In this document: positions 35,051 through 46,844 of the stretch, piece by piece
Layout: every line of letters begins with the position of its first letter
How positions within the stretch are numbered: the stretch's first letter is position 1
NCBI GenBank assembly: GCA_006218045.1
Contig: VBWB01000016.1
Coordinates: 1 to 64,000 of the forward strand
Direction: 5' to 3'
Length of the DNA stretch: 64,000 nt
Source of the DNA: Stygiobacter sp.
GTDB taxonomy: Bacteria > Pseudomonadota > Alphaproteobacteria > Rhodospirillales > Magnetospirillaceae
Notes under the pieces: generated by a model
What the model was told of the DNA's origin: nothing
What the model saw: the letters and a program-made list of their open reading frames with translations, nothing else
The model's database searches: none
Position numbers and translations under genes: made by a program

Positions 35051-37777
35051 TCAGCTCTTGACGGCGTCCAGGCTGGCGGCCAGGACGTCATGCAGATCGG
35101 CGGCCAACGGGGCATAGCCGCCGGCTCCGGCCTTGGCTTCGCGTTCCAGCGTCGCGGCGCTGGCCGCCAGACGGGCAAAGCCCATATTGGCCGCCGCCCC
35201 CTTCAGGGAATGGGCGGCGCTGGCGATGGCGGCATCGCCGTCACCGGCCAGGGCGGCATCGATGGCCGCCATGTAACCGGGCAGCTTGGCGACGAAGGAG
35301 GCCCGCAATTCGTCGTGGCTGTCATCGCCCAGGGCATCGCGCAGATCCTCCACCGCCTCGAGATCGATCAGGGGCGGCACCTCGGCGGCTTCGGACGGAC
35401 GGGCGCGCAGGGCGCGACTTTCCAGCAGACACGGGCTCCAGCGCCCGAGGATGGCCGCCAAGCGGCGGCGGTCGATGGGCTTGGCGAGAAAATCGTCCAT
35501 GCCGACGGCCAGACAGGCCTGGCGGTCGGCCTCCATGGCGTTGGCGGTCATGGCGATGATGGCGATCTTGTTCTTGGGTTCGGCCAGTTGCCGGATCAGC
35601 CGGGTGGCGGCCAGACCATCGACCCGGGGCATCTGCATGTCCATCAGCACCAGATCGTAATCGCCGGCGCGAACCAGTTCCACCGCCTCGGCCCCGTCAT
35701 CGGCGACGTCGGCGCGGTGGCCCAATTTGTTCAGCAGGCCGACCGCAACCTGCTGGTTGATGGCATTGTCCTCGGCCACCAGGATGCGCAGCGGCGTCGC
35801 CGGCGGCGCTTCATCGTCAAGCAGGCCCGGCCCCAGGACATGGGCCGCAGCGGCGCCGTCTTTACCCAGCAAGGCCAACAGCGCCTGCAACAGCGCACTT
35901 TGTCGCACCGGCTTCAGCAGGACCGAAGCGATGCCCACCGCCTGAGCCTGTTGCATCACCTCCGGCCCGCCCACCGAACTGGCCATCAGGATGGGCAGCG
36001 GCGCCAAGGTGGTGTCGCCGCGCAGGATGGCTGCCAGATCGATGCCGGACAGACCGGGCATGAGATGGTCAAGCACCATCACCTGGAAACGGGTGCCGGC
36101 GCGCAGGATTTCCAAGGCCTCCATGCCGCTGAAGGCGGTGGAGACCTGTGCCCCCCAGGCCTGAAGCTGGCGCTGGAAAATCTCGCGGTTGATGGAATTA
36201 TCGTCCACCACCAGGATGTGGGCATCCGCCAGTGGCCTTTGCGGGGCGGGATCGGCGGGGATTTCGTCGGTGCGCGGCAACGGTACCTGGAACCAGAAGG
36301 TGCTGCCCCGGCCCTCGGTGCTGTCGAAGCCGATGGCCCCGCCCATCATGGTGACGATGCGCTTGCAGATGGCCAGCCCCAGCCCGCTGCCGCCGAAGCG
36401 CCGCGCGGTCGAGGCCTCGGCCTGGGTGAAGGTGCCGAACAGCTTGTCCTTGGCCGCCTCGGGAATGCCGATGCCGGTATCGGTGATGGTGACGCGCAAC
36501 TGCGCCTGACCGGGCTCGACCTCATCCACCGTCACTTCCAACACCACGCCGCCTTGGTTGGTGAACTTGACGGCATTGCCGGCCAGATTGAGCAGCACCT
36601 GTCGCAACCGCCCGGCATCGCCGCGAAAGACGCCATGGGCGGCGGGCGGGATGAAACAGGACAGATCCAGATTCTTGTCGCGCAGGCGCGGCCCCAGGAT
36701 GTCGACCACGCCTTCGATCAGCGGCACCAGCTCGAACGAGGTTTCCTCGAATTCCAGCTTGCCGGCCTCCATCTTCGAGAAATCAAGGATATCGTTGATG
36801 ATGGTCAGCAACGATTCCGCCGACACCCGCACGGTATTGGCGAAATGGGCCTGGTCGCGGTCGAGGCGGGTGTCCAGCAGCAGGCTGGTCATGCCGATGA
36901 TGCCGTTCATGGGGGTGCGGATTTCGTGGCTCATGGTCGCCCCGGCCTTGGCCTGGCGCAAATCCTCGACCATGGCCTGCAACAGGGCCGAACCGGCCAA
37001 TATCTGCTTGGCGACCATGACGGCGAAGGTCAGCACCGACAGCACGGTAACCACCGCCAGGACGATCTGGATGACCAGATAGCGGCGTTTGCGCTCGTCG
37101 ATCTCGCGTTCCAGCGCCTGCATGCGCTGGGTGGCGTGATAGAACAGCCGTCCGGCATTTTCCCGCATGCGCTCCATCAGCGACGAAAACTTGCGCAGAC
37201 TCATCTGCACCTCCGCCGTCACCAGCTTGCCCGGCTCGATGGCGTTGATGTCGTACAGACGGTTGCGCTCTCTCAGCAAGGTATTGAGCTGGTTGATCTT
37301 CAGATCGATCTCGAACAGCTTGGGCCGAAGCTCGATGATCTCCAGCAGAAATTCCTGGCGGTCCGCCGGCGGATGATAGGCGATGGACCGCACCATCTCT
37401 TCGCGGTCTTCCAGGTTGAGGCGGATGACTTCATCCACGGTGCCGCCGTCTTCCAGCACGTCCAGACGTCGCCCCAGCGCCAGCACGTGGCGCTTGGCCT
37501 CGTCGCGCACCAGTTCCAGACCGCGCGGGTTGCGGGTGGCGGCCATCTGATAGAGCGTCGATTCGATCCGCCCGATATCCTGGATGATCAACTCGCCGAT
37601 GGCGAGGCGGGCCTTTTCATTGTCGGTGGACCGATCCAGTTCCTCGATCAGATGGGAAAAGAACAGGTCAAGCCCGACCAGCAGGATGAAGCCGGCCAGA
37701 AACGAGGTCAGCAGCAGCCCCATGCGAGCCAGCGGATGAATGCCGGCAAGGGATTTAAGGCGGATTTCAGCGCTCAT
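35051..37777 (-). CDS. Hybrid sensor histidine kinase (TorS-like layout)
   Basis: A 908-residue inner-membrane kinase. Two spans (about 16-42 and 232-255) enclose a ~190-residue helical periplasmic sensor. A HisKA domain follows (SHEIRTPMNG, His near 283), then the HATPase (NAVKFTNQGG, DTGIGIP, GSGLGLAI). Two receiver domains have phospho-aspartates in VLDHLMPG (near 567) and LMDMQMPR (near 711). A C-terminal HPt carries AHSLKGAAANMG (near 856). Its gene follows the ModA-like binding protein by 7 bp, so that protein probably presents a ligand to the sensor. The output regulator is not adjacent. Confidence 0.9.
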   Translation of the reverse strand: MSAEIRLKSLAGIHPLARMGLLLTSFLAGFILLVGLDLFFSHLIEELDRSTDNEKARLAIGELIIQDIGRIESTLYQMAATRNPRGLELVRDEAKRHVLALGRRLDVLEDGGTVDEVIRLNLEDREEMVRSIAYHPPADRQEFLLEIIELRPKLFEIDLKINQLNTLLRERNRLYDINAIEPGKLVTAEVQMSLRKFSSLMERMRENAGRLFYHATQRMQALEREIDERKRRYLVIQIVLAVVTVLSVLTFAVMVAKQILAGSALLQAMVEDLRQAKAGATMSHEIRTPMNGIIGMTSLLLDTRLDRDQAHFANTVRVSAESLLTIINDILDFSKMEAGKLEFEETSFELVPLIEGVVDILGPRLRDKNLDLSCFIPPAAHGVFRGDAGRLRQVLLNLAGNAVKFTNQGGVVLEVTVDEVEPGQAQLRVTITDTGIGIPEAAKDKLFGTFTQAEASTARRFGGSGLGLAICKRIVTMMGGAIGFDSTEGRGSTFWFQVPLPRTDEIPADPAPQRPLADAHILVVDDNSINREIFQRQLQAWGAQVSTAFSGMEALEILRAGTRFQVMVLDHLMPGLSGIDLAAILRGDTTLAPLPILMASSVGGPEVMQQAQAVGIASVLLKPVRQSALLQALLALLGKDGAAAAHVLGPGLLDDEAPPATPLRILVAEDNAINQQVAVGLLNKLGHRADVADDGAEAVELVRAGDYDLVLMDMQMPRVDGLAATRLIRQLAEPKNKIAIIAMTANAMEADRQACLAVGMDDFLAKPIDRRRLAAILGRWSPCLLESRALRARPSEAAEVPPLIDLEAVEDLRDALGDDSHDELRASFVAKLPGYMAAIDAALAGDGDAAIASAAHSLKGAAANMGFARLAASAATLEREAKAGAGGYAPLAADLHDVLAASLDAVKS

Positions 37778-37784
37778 CGGCGCA

Positions 37785-38576
37785 TCAGTAATCGCCGCGC
37801 ATGGCGGCATCAAGGAAGCCATGCTTGCGGAAAATCGCCTGCCCTTCAGCCGACGCCGCCAGATCGGCGAAAATTCGGGCCGCCCGGGCCTGTTTCGAGA
37901 AGGTCAGCAGGTTCAACTCCAGCTTGGCCGGCTGCGACACCGAAGGGTCGAGATCGATGATGTCGACGAGATCGCGGTTTTCCGGGAAAAAGCCGGTGGC
38001 CCGCCAGTTCAGGGTCAGGTCGGCCTGCTGCGCCTTCATGGCCTGGACCAGCGACCGGGAATCGGTGGCCAGGAAGACCGAACGGGCCAGAACCGGCGTC
38101 GTCAGCCCGGCGCGATCCAGGATTTTCTTGGTTTCGGCGCCGATGCTGCCGGTCTCCGGGTTGCACACCACCATGGACAGATCGGGGCGCAGCAATTCCT
38201 TGATGTCCGCCCCCACCCTCTTGGGGTTGCCCTTGGCCACGAACAAGGCGGCGACGTTGTAACCCACCGGCACCGCGTCGCCCAACAGCCCTTCGGCCAG
38301 ATGCTGCTGGCGATAGCTGGACGAACCGGGGAAATAGATGTCGCCGACCTTGGCCAGTTTCAGCGCCTCGTACAAATCCTCGGACCCGCCCTGGCTGACG
38401 GTGACCTTGACGCCGTGGCGGCTTTCCATCAGGCCCGCGATGTCCTTGATCGGCTTGACCATGGTGATACCGCAATAGATCAGCAACTCGCTCTTGGCCT
38501 GGGCGGCGGCCAGCGACGGCAGCAACGGCAGGGCGGCCAGCCCGGCAAGCATGGCGCGGCGGGACAGCATGGTCAT
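37785..38576 (-). CDS. ModA-like periplasmic substrate-binding protein
   Basis: A 263-residue exported binding protein of the molybdate/tungstate-type (SBP_bac_11) fold. The N-terminus MTMLSRRAMLAGLAALPLLPSLAAA is a signal with an RR pair. The mature protein begins KSELLIYCGITMVKPIKDIAG and carries DIYFPGSSSYR and the PETGSIGAETKKI segments. No modB/modC permease or ATPase follows; the next gene is the hybrid kinase 7 bp away. It is thus more likely a signal receptor partner than a transporter part. The ligand may be an oxyanion or a small organic acid. Confidence 0.78.
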   Translation of the reverse strand: MTMLSRRAMLAGLAALPLLPSLAAAQAKSELLIYCGITMVKPIKDIAGLMESRHGVKVTVSQGGSEDLYEALKLAKVGDIYFPGSSSYRQQHLAEGLLGDAVPVGYNVAALFVAKGNPKRVGADIKELLRPDLSMVVCNPETGSIGAETKKILDRAGLTTPVLARSVFLATDSRSLVQAMKAQQADLTLNWRATGFFPENRDLVDIIDLDPSVSQPAKLELNLLTFSKQARAARIFADLAASAEGQAIFRKHGFLDAAMRGDY

Positions 38577-38691
38577 GAACGAAACCCCCTGGACGGCAAA
38601 CGGGTGAGCAGCAAAACAAGTGGCCGGCATTCAACCATCGCGCCACGGAAAAGTCCATGCGGACGCGCTTTGTTCCGCCTATAGTGGCGCC

Positions 38692-41463
<2,772 letters not shown>

Positions 41464-41466
41464 AAA

Positions 41467-41491
41467 GGGCCGCCCGAAATTCGGGCGGCCC
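41467..41491 (-). terminator. Terminator of the formate dehydrogenase/OFA operon
   Basis: A perfect 11-bp stem GGGCCGCCCGA / TCGGGCGGCCC. On the minus strand it is followed by CTTTTTA, so it ends leftward transcription. It also sits directly after the helicase stop and may work both ways. Confidence 0.85.
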
Positions 41492-41516
41492 AGTCGTGGC
41501 AACGGGTCAATAGCGG

Positions 41517-43175
41517 TCAGCGGAACAACAGCAAGGTCTTTTGCAAGGTGATCCAGATGCCCCAGCCCAGCGGAATCCACACCGCCGCCCAGGCCAGGGT
41601 GACCTTCCAGGAATGCCGGGCCTCTTCCGCCAGGGCTTCCACGTCGGCGACGAAATGCTGGTGGGTGTCGTCGGCGATCTTCTTTTCCTCGGCCAGTTCA
41701 GCGTCGGACATGTGGTGTTCTTCCGCTACCGAGGTGACCAGCCAGTTGCAGATGAAACCCAGGGCCAACAGCCCGGCCAGGATGTACATGGTCATGGAAT
41801 AGGCGTCGGCACGGGCGACGCCATGCTCCAACTGGTATTCGCGGATATAATTGACCAGCACCGGCCCCAGCACGCCCGCCGTCGACCACGCGGTCAGCAG
41901 CCGGCCATGGATGGCGCCGACCATCTTGGTGCCGAACATGTCGGCCAGATAGGCCGGCACGGTGGCGAAGCCGCCGCCATACATGGACAAGATGACGCAG
42001 AAGATGGCGACGAACAGGACCAAGGCCCCGGTTTGCGCCGTCCACGGCACCAGGGCGTAAAGCAGCAGCCCCAGGGCGAAGAAGACGAAATAGGTGTTCT
42101 TGCGGCCCAGCTTGTCCGACAGCGATGCCCAGAAGAAGCGACCGCCGATGTTGAACAGCGACAACAGGCCGGTGAAACCGGCGGCGACGGCGGCGATCTG
42201 GCCCTTTTGCGCTGCACTCAGTTCATTGAAGGTGGCGTCGATGCCGATCAGCTTGCCGGCGAACACCTCCTGCAACAACGGCGAGGCCATGCCGAGGATG
42301 CCGATACCGGCGGTGACGTTCAGACACAGCACCCCCCACACCAGCCAGAATTGCTTGGTCCGCCACGCCACATCCAGATGCACATGCTTGCTGGTGATCA
42401 GCGAATTGGCCTGCTTGGACGGATCGGGCGGGGTCCAGCCGGCGGGCTTCCAGTTTTCCGAGGGCACGCGATAGCCCAAGGCGCCGGCCATCATGAAGAC
42501 GAAATAGATCACCGCCAGACAGACGAAGGTTTCCCACACGCCGACCGAGGCGGGGGTGGCAAAGAACTTCATCAGCTTGTCGGCCAGGGGGGCGCCAATC
42601 ATCGCACCGCCGCCGAAGCCCATGATGGCCATGCCGGTGGCCATACCGCGACGATCAGGGAACCATTTGATCAGGGTCGAGACCGGCGAGATATAGCCCA
42701 AGCCCAGACCGATGCCGCCGATGACCCCCGAGCCCAGCCACATCAGCCAGATCTGGTGGGTATAGACGCCCAAGGCCGAGATCAGCAGGCCGCCGCACCA
42801 ACAGCAGGCGGACACCACACCGGCCTTGCGCGGACCGGCCTTTTCCAGCCAGCCGCCCCAAATGGCCGCCGACGAGCCGAGGAAGACGAAGAACAGGGTG
42901 TACATCCACCCCAGCATGGAAATCTTCCAGTCGCAATGGGTGGCGAAGATTTCCTGGAAGAAGGTCAGCTCCTTCGAGCAGGCGACGGTTTCGGTGATGC
43001 CGATCGCGCGCGACAGCGGCAGCCAGAACACGGAAAAGCCATAGGCCATGCCGATGCACAGATGGATGGCCAGTGCCGCCGGCGGAACCAGCCAGCGATT
43101 AAAACCGGGCCGGGCGATGATGCGCTCACGCGACAGCATGCTCCCCGGCGACAAAGCGATGGACGCAGTACTCAT
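41517..43175 (-). CDS. OFA-family MFS transporter (oxalate/formate antiporter type)
   Basis: A 552-residue inner-membrane carrier with 12 or more spans. The signatures GWMYTLFFVFLG, GIGLGLGYISPVSTLIKWFPDRRG and GGRFFWASLSDKLGRKNTY mark the OFA branch of the major facilitator superfamily. A long cytoplasmic tail is rich in Glu and His (about 490-525). It lies 42 bp after fdhD in the formate dehydrogenase operon, so formate or oxalate import is the likely role. GGGAGG lies eight bases before the ATG. Confidence 0.85.
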   Translation of the reverse strand: MSTASIALSPGSMLSRERIIARPGFNRWLVPPAALAIHLCIGMAYGFSVFWLPLSRAIGITETVACSKELTFFQEIFATHCDWKISMLGWMYTLFFVFLGSSAAIWGGWLEKAGPRKAGVVSACCWCGGLLISALGVYTHQIWLMWLGSGVIGGIGLGLGYISPVSTLIKWFPDRRGMATGMAIMGFGGGAMIGAPLADKLMKFFATPASVGVWETFVCLAVIYFVFMMAGALGYRVPSENWKPAGWTPPDPSKQANSLITSKHVHLDVAWRTKQFWLVWGVLCLNVTAGIGILGMASPLLQEVFAGKLIGIDATFNELSAAQKGQIAAVAAGFTGLLSLFNIGGRFFWASLSDKLGRKNTYFVFFALGLLLYALVPWTAQTGALVLFVAIFCVILSMYGGGFATVPAYLADMFGTKMVGAIHGRLLTAWSTAGVLGPVLVNYIREYQLEHGVARADAYSMTMYILAGLLALGFICNWLVTSVAEEHHMSDAELAEEKKIADDTHQHFVADVEALAEEARHSWKVTLAWAAVWIPLGWGIWITLQKTLLLFR

Positions 43176-43217
43176 GCCTATAACCTCCCCTAAGAGCCGC
43201 TCATGCTGGCGGCCTTG

Positions 43218-44048
43218 TCACTCCAACACCACAACCGCGCTTCCCTGGGCGGAAACCGCCAGGGACATACCCGCCTGCCGGGCCATGGACAAGGCCATGG
43301 TGGTGGGGGCGGATACCGACGCCAGTAGGCCGATGCCCACCGCCGCCGCTTTCTGGACCAGCTCGAAACCGCAGCGGCTGGACAGAACAACAAAACCGTC
43401 GGCCCTGTCCACCCCGGCGCGGGACATGGCACCGATCAATTTGTCGAGGGCGGAATGTCGCCCCACATCCTCGCGCGACAGCATGATGGTGCCGTTGCGG
43501 TCGCTCCAGGCGGCGCCATGGACGGAAAAATTGCGGGCCCGCATGGGCTGATGATCGCGTAAGGAACCAAGGGCGCGGGCGATGGCGGCGGGTGTCACCT
43601 GGGGGGAAACGACCGGGGCCAGTGGCTGGCGCAGCGCCTCCAGACTTTCGATACCGCAGATGCCGCAACCCGAGCGGCCCTCGATGGCGCGGCGCCGGCC
43701 CAGCAATTGGGCGGCACGCCCGTTGGGGATGATCATCTGCACCGACAGCCCGGCCTCCAGGCGCTGGACCTTCAGCTCCTGCATCTCGGATTCCCGGGCG
43801 ATGATGCGTTCCGACAACGAGAAGCCCAGGCCGAAATCCTCCAGATCGGCGGGACTGGTCAGCATGACGGCGAAAGAACGGCGGTTATAGACCAGTGCCG
43901 TCGGCTCCTCCTCCGGCAAGTGCCATTCCACCGTCTCGGCCACCGACAGCGTGCGGTGGCTGACCCCGCGCACCGGGGCCGAGCAATCACGCGGCCCGGC
44001 TTCCGCCGCCGGGGATTCGTCGTGATCGGGGGCCGGGTTGGGGCTCAT
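43218..44048 (-). CDS. fdhD: Formate dehydrogenase sulfurtransferase
   Basis: A 276-residue FdhD. It passes sulfur from a cysteine desulfurase to the molybdenum cofactor of formate dehydrogenase. The mobile-loop cysteines are Cys128 and Cys131 in SGCGICG. The conserved VHGAAW, SREDVGRHSALDKLIG and the SSRCGFELVQKA segments are present. It follows fdsA by 9 bp and serves that enzyme directly. Confidence 0.95.
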   Translation of the reverse strand: MSPNPAPDHDESPAAEAGPRDCSAPVRGVSHRTLSVAETVEWHLPEEEPTALVYNRRSFAVMLTSPADLEDFGLGFSLSERIIARESEMQELKVQRLEAGLSVQMIIPNGRAAQLLGRRRAIEGRSGCGICGIESLEALRQPLAPVVSPQVTPAAIARALGSLRDHQPMRARNFSVHGAAWSDRNGTIMLSREDVGRHSALDKLIGAMSRAGVDRADGFVVLSSRCGFELVQKAAAVGIGLLASVSAPTTMALSMARQAGMSLAVSAQGSAVVVLE

Positions 44049-44057
44049 GCGGCGCCC

Positions 44058-46844
44058 CTACTCGGCCACCAGGGTGTGCACCGCGTTGGCGATGCTGACC
44101 TGGACGGCGGTGACCTTGTATTCGGGGCAATTGGTCGCCCAGTCGGAATTGTCGGTGGTGACCACGTTGGCTCCGGTCACCGGGTGGTGGAAGGTGGTGT
44201 AGACCACGCCTTGCGGCACCCTTTCGGTGATTTCGGCCCGCAACGACGTCGCCCCCATGCGGCTGGCCAGCGACACCATGTCGCCGGCGGCGATGCCGCG
44301 CAATTCGGCGTCGTGGGGGTGGATTTCCAGTACGTCCTCGAGGTGCCAGGCGACGTTGTCGGTGCGCCGGGTCTGGGCTCCGACATTGTATTGCGACAGG
44401 ATGCGCCCGGTGGTCAGGATCAGCGGGAAGAAGCGCGAGGTCTGCTCGGTCGTCGGCACGAATTCGGTCAAGACGAAATTGCCCTTGCCGCGGACGAAGC
44501 CGTCCATATGCATGATCGGGGTACCGTCGGGGGCCTGATCGGTGACCGGCCATTGCAGGCTGCCCGCCTTGTCCAGGCGGTCGAAGCTGACGCCCTTGAA
44601 ACTGGGGGTGACGCGGGCGATTTCCGCCATGATGTCGGCCCCCGACGACCAATGCATGGGATAGCCCATGGCGGTGGCGATGGCCGCCGCCACCTGCCAT
44701 TCATGCCAGCCGGTGCGCGGGGCCATGGCCGGACGCACCCGGTTGATGCGCCGCTCGGCATTGGTGAAGGTGCCGTCTTTCTCCAGAAACGAGGTGCCGG
44801 GCAGGAAGACATGGGCGTAGGCGGCGGTCTCGTTCAGGAACAGATCCTGCACCACCAGGAATTCCAGGGATTCCAATGCCGCCGTCACATGGTTGGTGTT
44901 GGGGTCGGATTGGGCGATGTCCTCGCCATGAACGAACATGCCCTTGTACTGGCCGTGCAAGGCCTGATCGAACATGTTGGGGATGCGCAAGCCCGGCTCG
45001 GCATCCAGTTCACGCCCCCACACCACCTCGAACAAAGCGCGGACCGCATCGTCCTTGACCTCGCGGTAGCCGGAAAATTCATGCGGGAACGAGCCCATGT
45101 CGCACGAGCCCTGGACGTTGTTCTGGCCGCGCAGTGGGTTCACGCCGACGCCGTCGCGGCCCACATTGCCGGTGGCCATGGCCAGATTGGCGATGCCCAT
45201 GACGGTGGTCGAGCCCTGGCTGTGCTCGGTGACGCCAAGACCGTAATAGATGGCGGCATTGCCGCCGGTGGCATAAAGGCGGGCGGCTTGCCGCACCAGG
45301 AGCGCCGGCACCCCGGTGACGCTTTCCAAGGCTTCCGGTGAGTGGCGGTCTTGGCCGACGAAATCGGCCCATTGGCGGAAATTGGCGAGATCGCAGCGCT
45401 GGGCGACGAAATCGGTCTTCACCAACCCTTCGGTGACCACCACATGGGCCAGGGCGTTGACCATGGCCACATTGGTGCCGGGCTGCAATTGCAGGTGATA
45501 ATCGGCGGAAACGTGCGGGCTTTTGACCAGATCGATGGCGCGCGGGTCGATGATGACCAGCTTGGCGCCCTGGCGCACCCGGCGCTTGAGGCGCGAGGCG
45601 AACACCGGATGACCGGCGCTGGGATTGGCGCCCATGACGATGATGACATCGGCCTTGTCGACGCTCTTGAAATCCTGGGTGCCGGCGGAGGTGCCGTAGG
45701 TCTGCTTCAGGCCATAGCCGGTGGGGGAATGGCAGACGCGGGCGCAGGTATCGACGTTGTTGTTGCCGAAACCGGCGCGGATCATCTTTTGCACCGCGTA
45801 GATTTCTTCGTTGGTGCAGCGCGACGAGGTGATGCCGCCGATGGAACGCGGGCCGTGCCTCTCCTGGACCTCACGGAAGCGCCGCGCGGTATGGGCAATG
45901 GCCTCGTCCCAATCCACCACTTGCCACGGATCGGTGATGCGTTCGCGGATCATCGGCTGCAACTGCCGATCCTTGTGACTGGCATAGCCCCAGGCGAAGC
46001 GGCCCTTGACGCAGGAATGGCCCTCGTTGGCGCCGCCTTGCTTGGACGGCACCATGCGCACCACCGTATCGCCTTGCATCTCGGCCCGGAACGAACAGCC
46101 GACGCCGCAATAGGCGCAGGTGGTTTCCACCGCGTGTTCGGGTTGGCCCAGACGCACCACCGACTTTTCGATCAAGGTAGCGGTGGGGCAGGCCTGGACG
46201 CAGGCGCCGCACGACACGCATTCCGAGCCCATGAAATCAGGCGCGGCACCGGGCTTGATGCGCGACCCGAAGCCCCGTCCCGCCACCGTCAGGGCGAAGG
46301 TGCCCTGAACCTCGGCGCAGGCGCGCACACAGCGCGAGCAGACGATGCATTTGGCCGGATCATAGTGGAAATAAGGGTTGCTGGAATCCTTGGCCTCGGC
46401 CAGATGGTTGTCGCCGGCAAAGCCATAGCGCACCTGGCGCAGACCCACCGCCCCGGCCATGTCCTGAAGCTCGCAATCGCCATTGGCCGAACAGGTCAGG
46501 CAATCGAGCGGGTGATCGGAGATGTAAAGCTCCATCACCCCCTTGCGCAACGCGGCCAGACGCGGATTGTTGGTGCACACGCTCATGCCCTCGGCCACCG
46601 GCGTGGTGCACGAGGCCGGGGTACCCTTGCGCCCGCTGATTTCCACCAGACACAGCCGGCACGAGCCGAAGGCTTCCAGATGGTCGGTGGCACATAATTT
46701 GGGGATCATGACGCCGGCTTGGGCCGCGGCGCGCATGACCGAGGTGCCCGCCGGCACGCTGATGGCGTGGCCGTCGATGGTGACGCTGACCAAGGCCGCG
46801 TCCGACCGCGCCGGCGTTCCGAAATCCTTGCTTCGCAGGGTCAT
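44058..46844 (-). CDS. fdsA: NAD-dependent formate dehydrogenase, catalytic alpha subunit
   Basis: A 928-residue cytoplasmic molybdo-enzyme subunit. The N-terminal ~235 residues hold a NuoG-like [2Fe-2S] domain (CRLCLVEI), the CLTCSANGDCELQ site and two [4Fe-4S] ferredoxin sites (CIVCSRCVRAC, CVSCGACVQACP). The molybdopterin part starts with CAYCGVGCSF. The Mo ligand is cysteine, in RVCHSPTGYGL near residue 368, so this is not a selenoprotein. It oxidises formate to CO2. The start overlaps the fdsB stop by 4 bp. Confidence 0.95.
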   Translation of the reverse strand: MTLRSKDFGTPARSDAALVSVTIDGHAISVPAGTSVMRAAAQAGVMIPKLCATDHLEAFGSCRLCLVEISGRKGTPASCTTPVAEGMSVCTNNPRLAALRKGVMELYISDHPLDCLTCSANGDCELQDMAGAVGLRQVRYGFAGDNHLAEAKDSSNPYFHYDPAKCIVCSRCVRACAEVQGTFALTVAGRGFGSRIKPGAAPDFMGSECVSCGACVQACPTATLIEKSVVRLGQPEHAVETTCAYCGVGCSFRAEMQGDTVVRMVPSKQGGANEGHSCVKGRFAWGYASHKDRQLQPMIRERITDPWQVVDWDEAIAHTARRFREVQERHGPRSIGGITSSRCTNEEIYAVQKMIRAGFGNNNVDTCARVCHSPTGYGLKQTYGTSAGTQDFKSVDKADVIIVMGANPSAGHPVFASRLKRRVRQGAKLVIIDPRAIDLVKSPHVSADYHLQLQPGTNVAMVNALAHVVVTEGLVKTDFVAQRCDLANFRQWADFVGQDRHSPEALESVTGVPALLVRQAARLYATGGNAAIYYGLGVTEHSQGSTTVMGIANLAMATGNVGRDGVGVNPLRGQNNVQGSCDMGSFPHEFSGYREVKDDAVRALFEVVWGRELDAEPGLRIPNMFDQALHGQYKGMFVHGEDIAQSDPNTNHVTAALESLEFLVVQDLFLNETAAYAHVFLPGTSFLEKDGTFTNAERRINRVRPAMAPRTGWHEWQVAAAIATAMGYPMHWSSGADIMAEIARVTPSFKGVSFDRLDKAGSLQWPVTDQAPDGTPIMHMDGFVRGKGNFVLTEFVPTTEQTSRFFPLILTTGRILSQYNVGAQTRRTDNVAWHLEDVLEIHPHDAELRGIAAGDMVSLASRMGATSLRAEITERVPQGVVYTTFHHPVTGANVVTTDNSDWATNCPEYKVTAVQVSIANAVHTLVAE

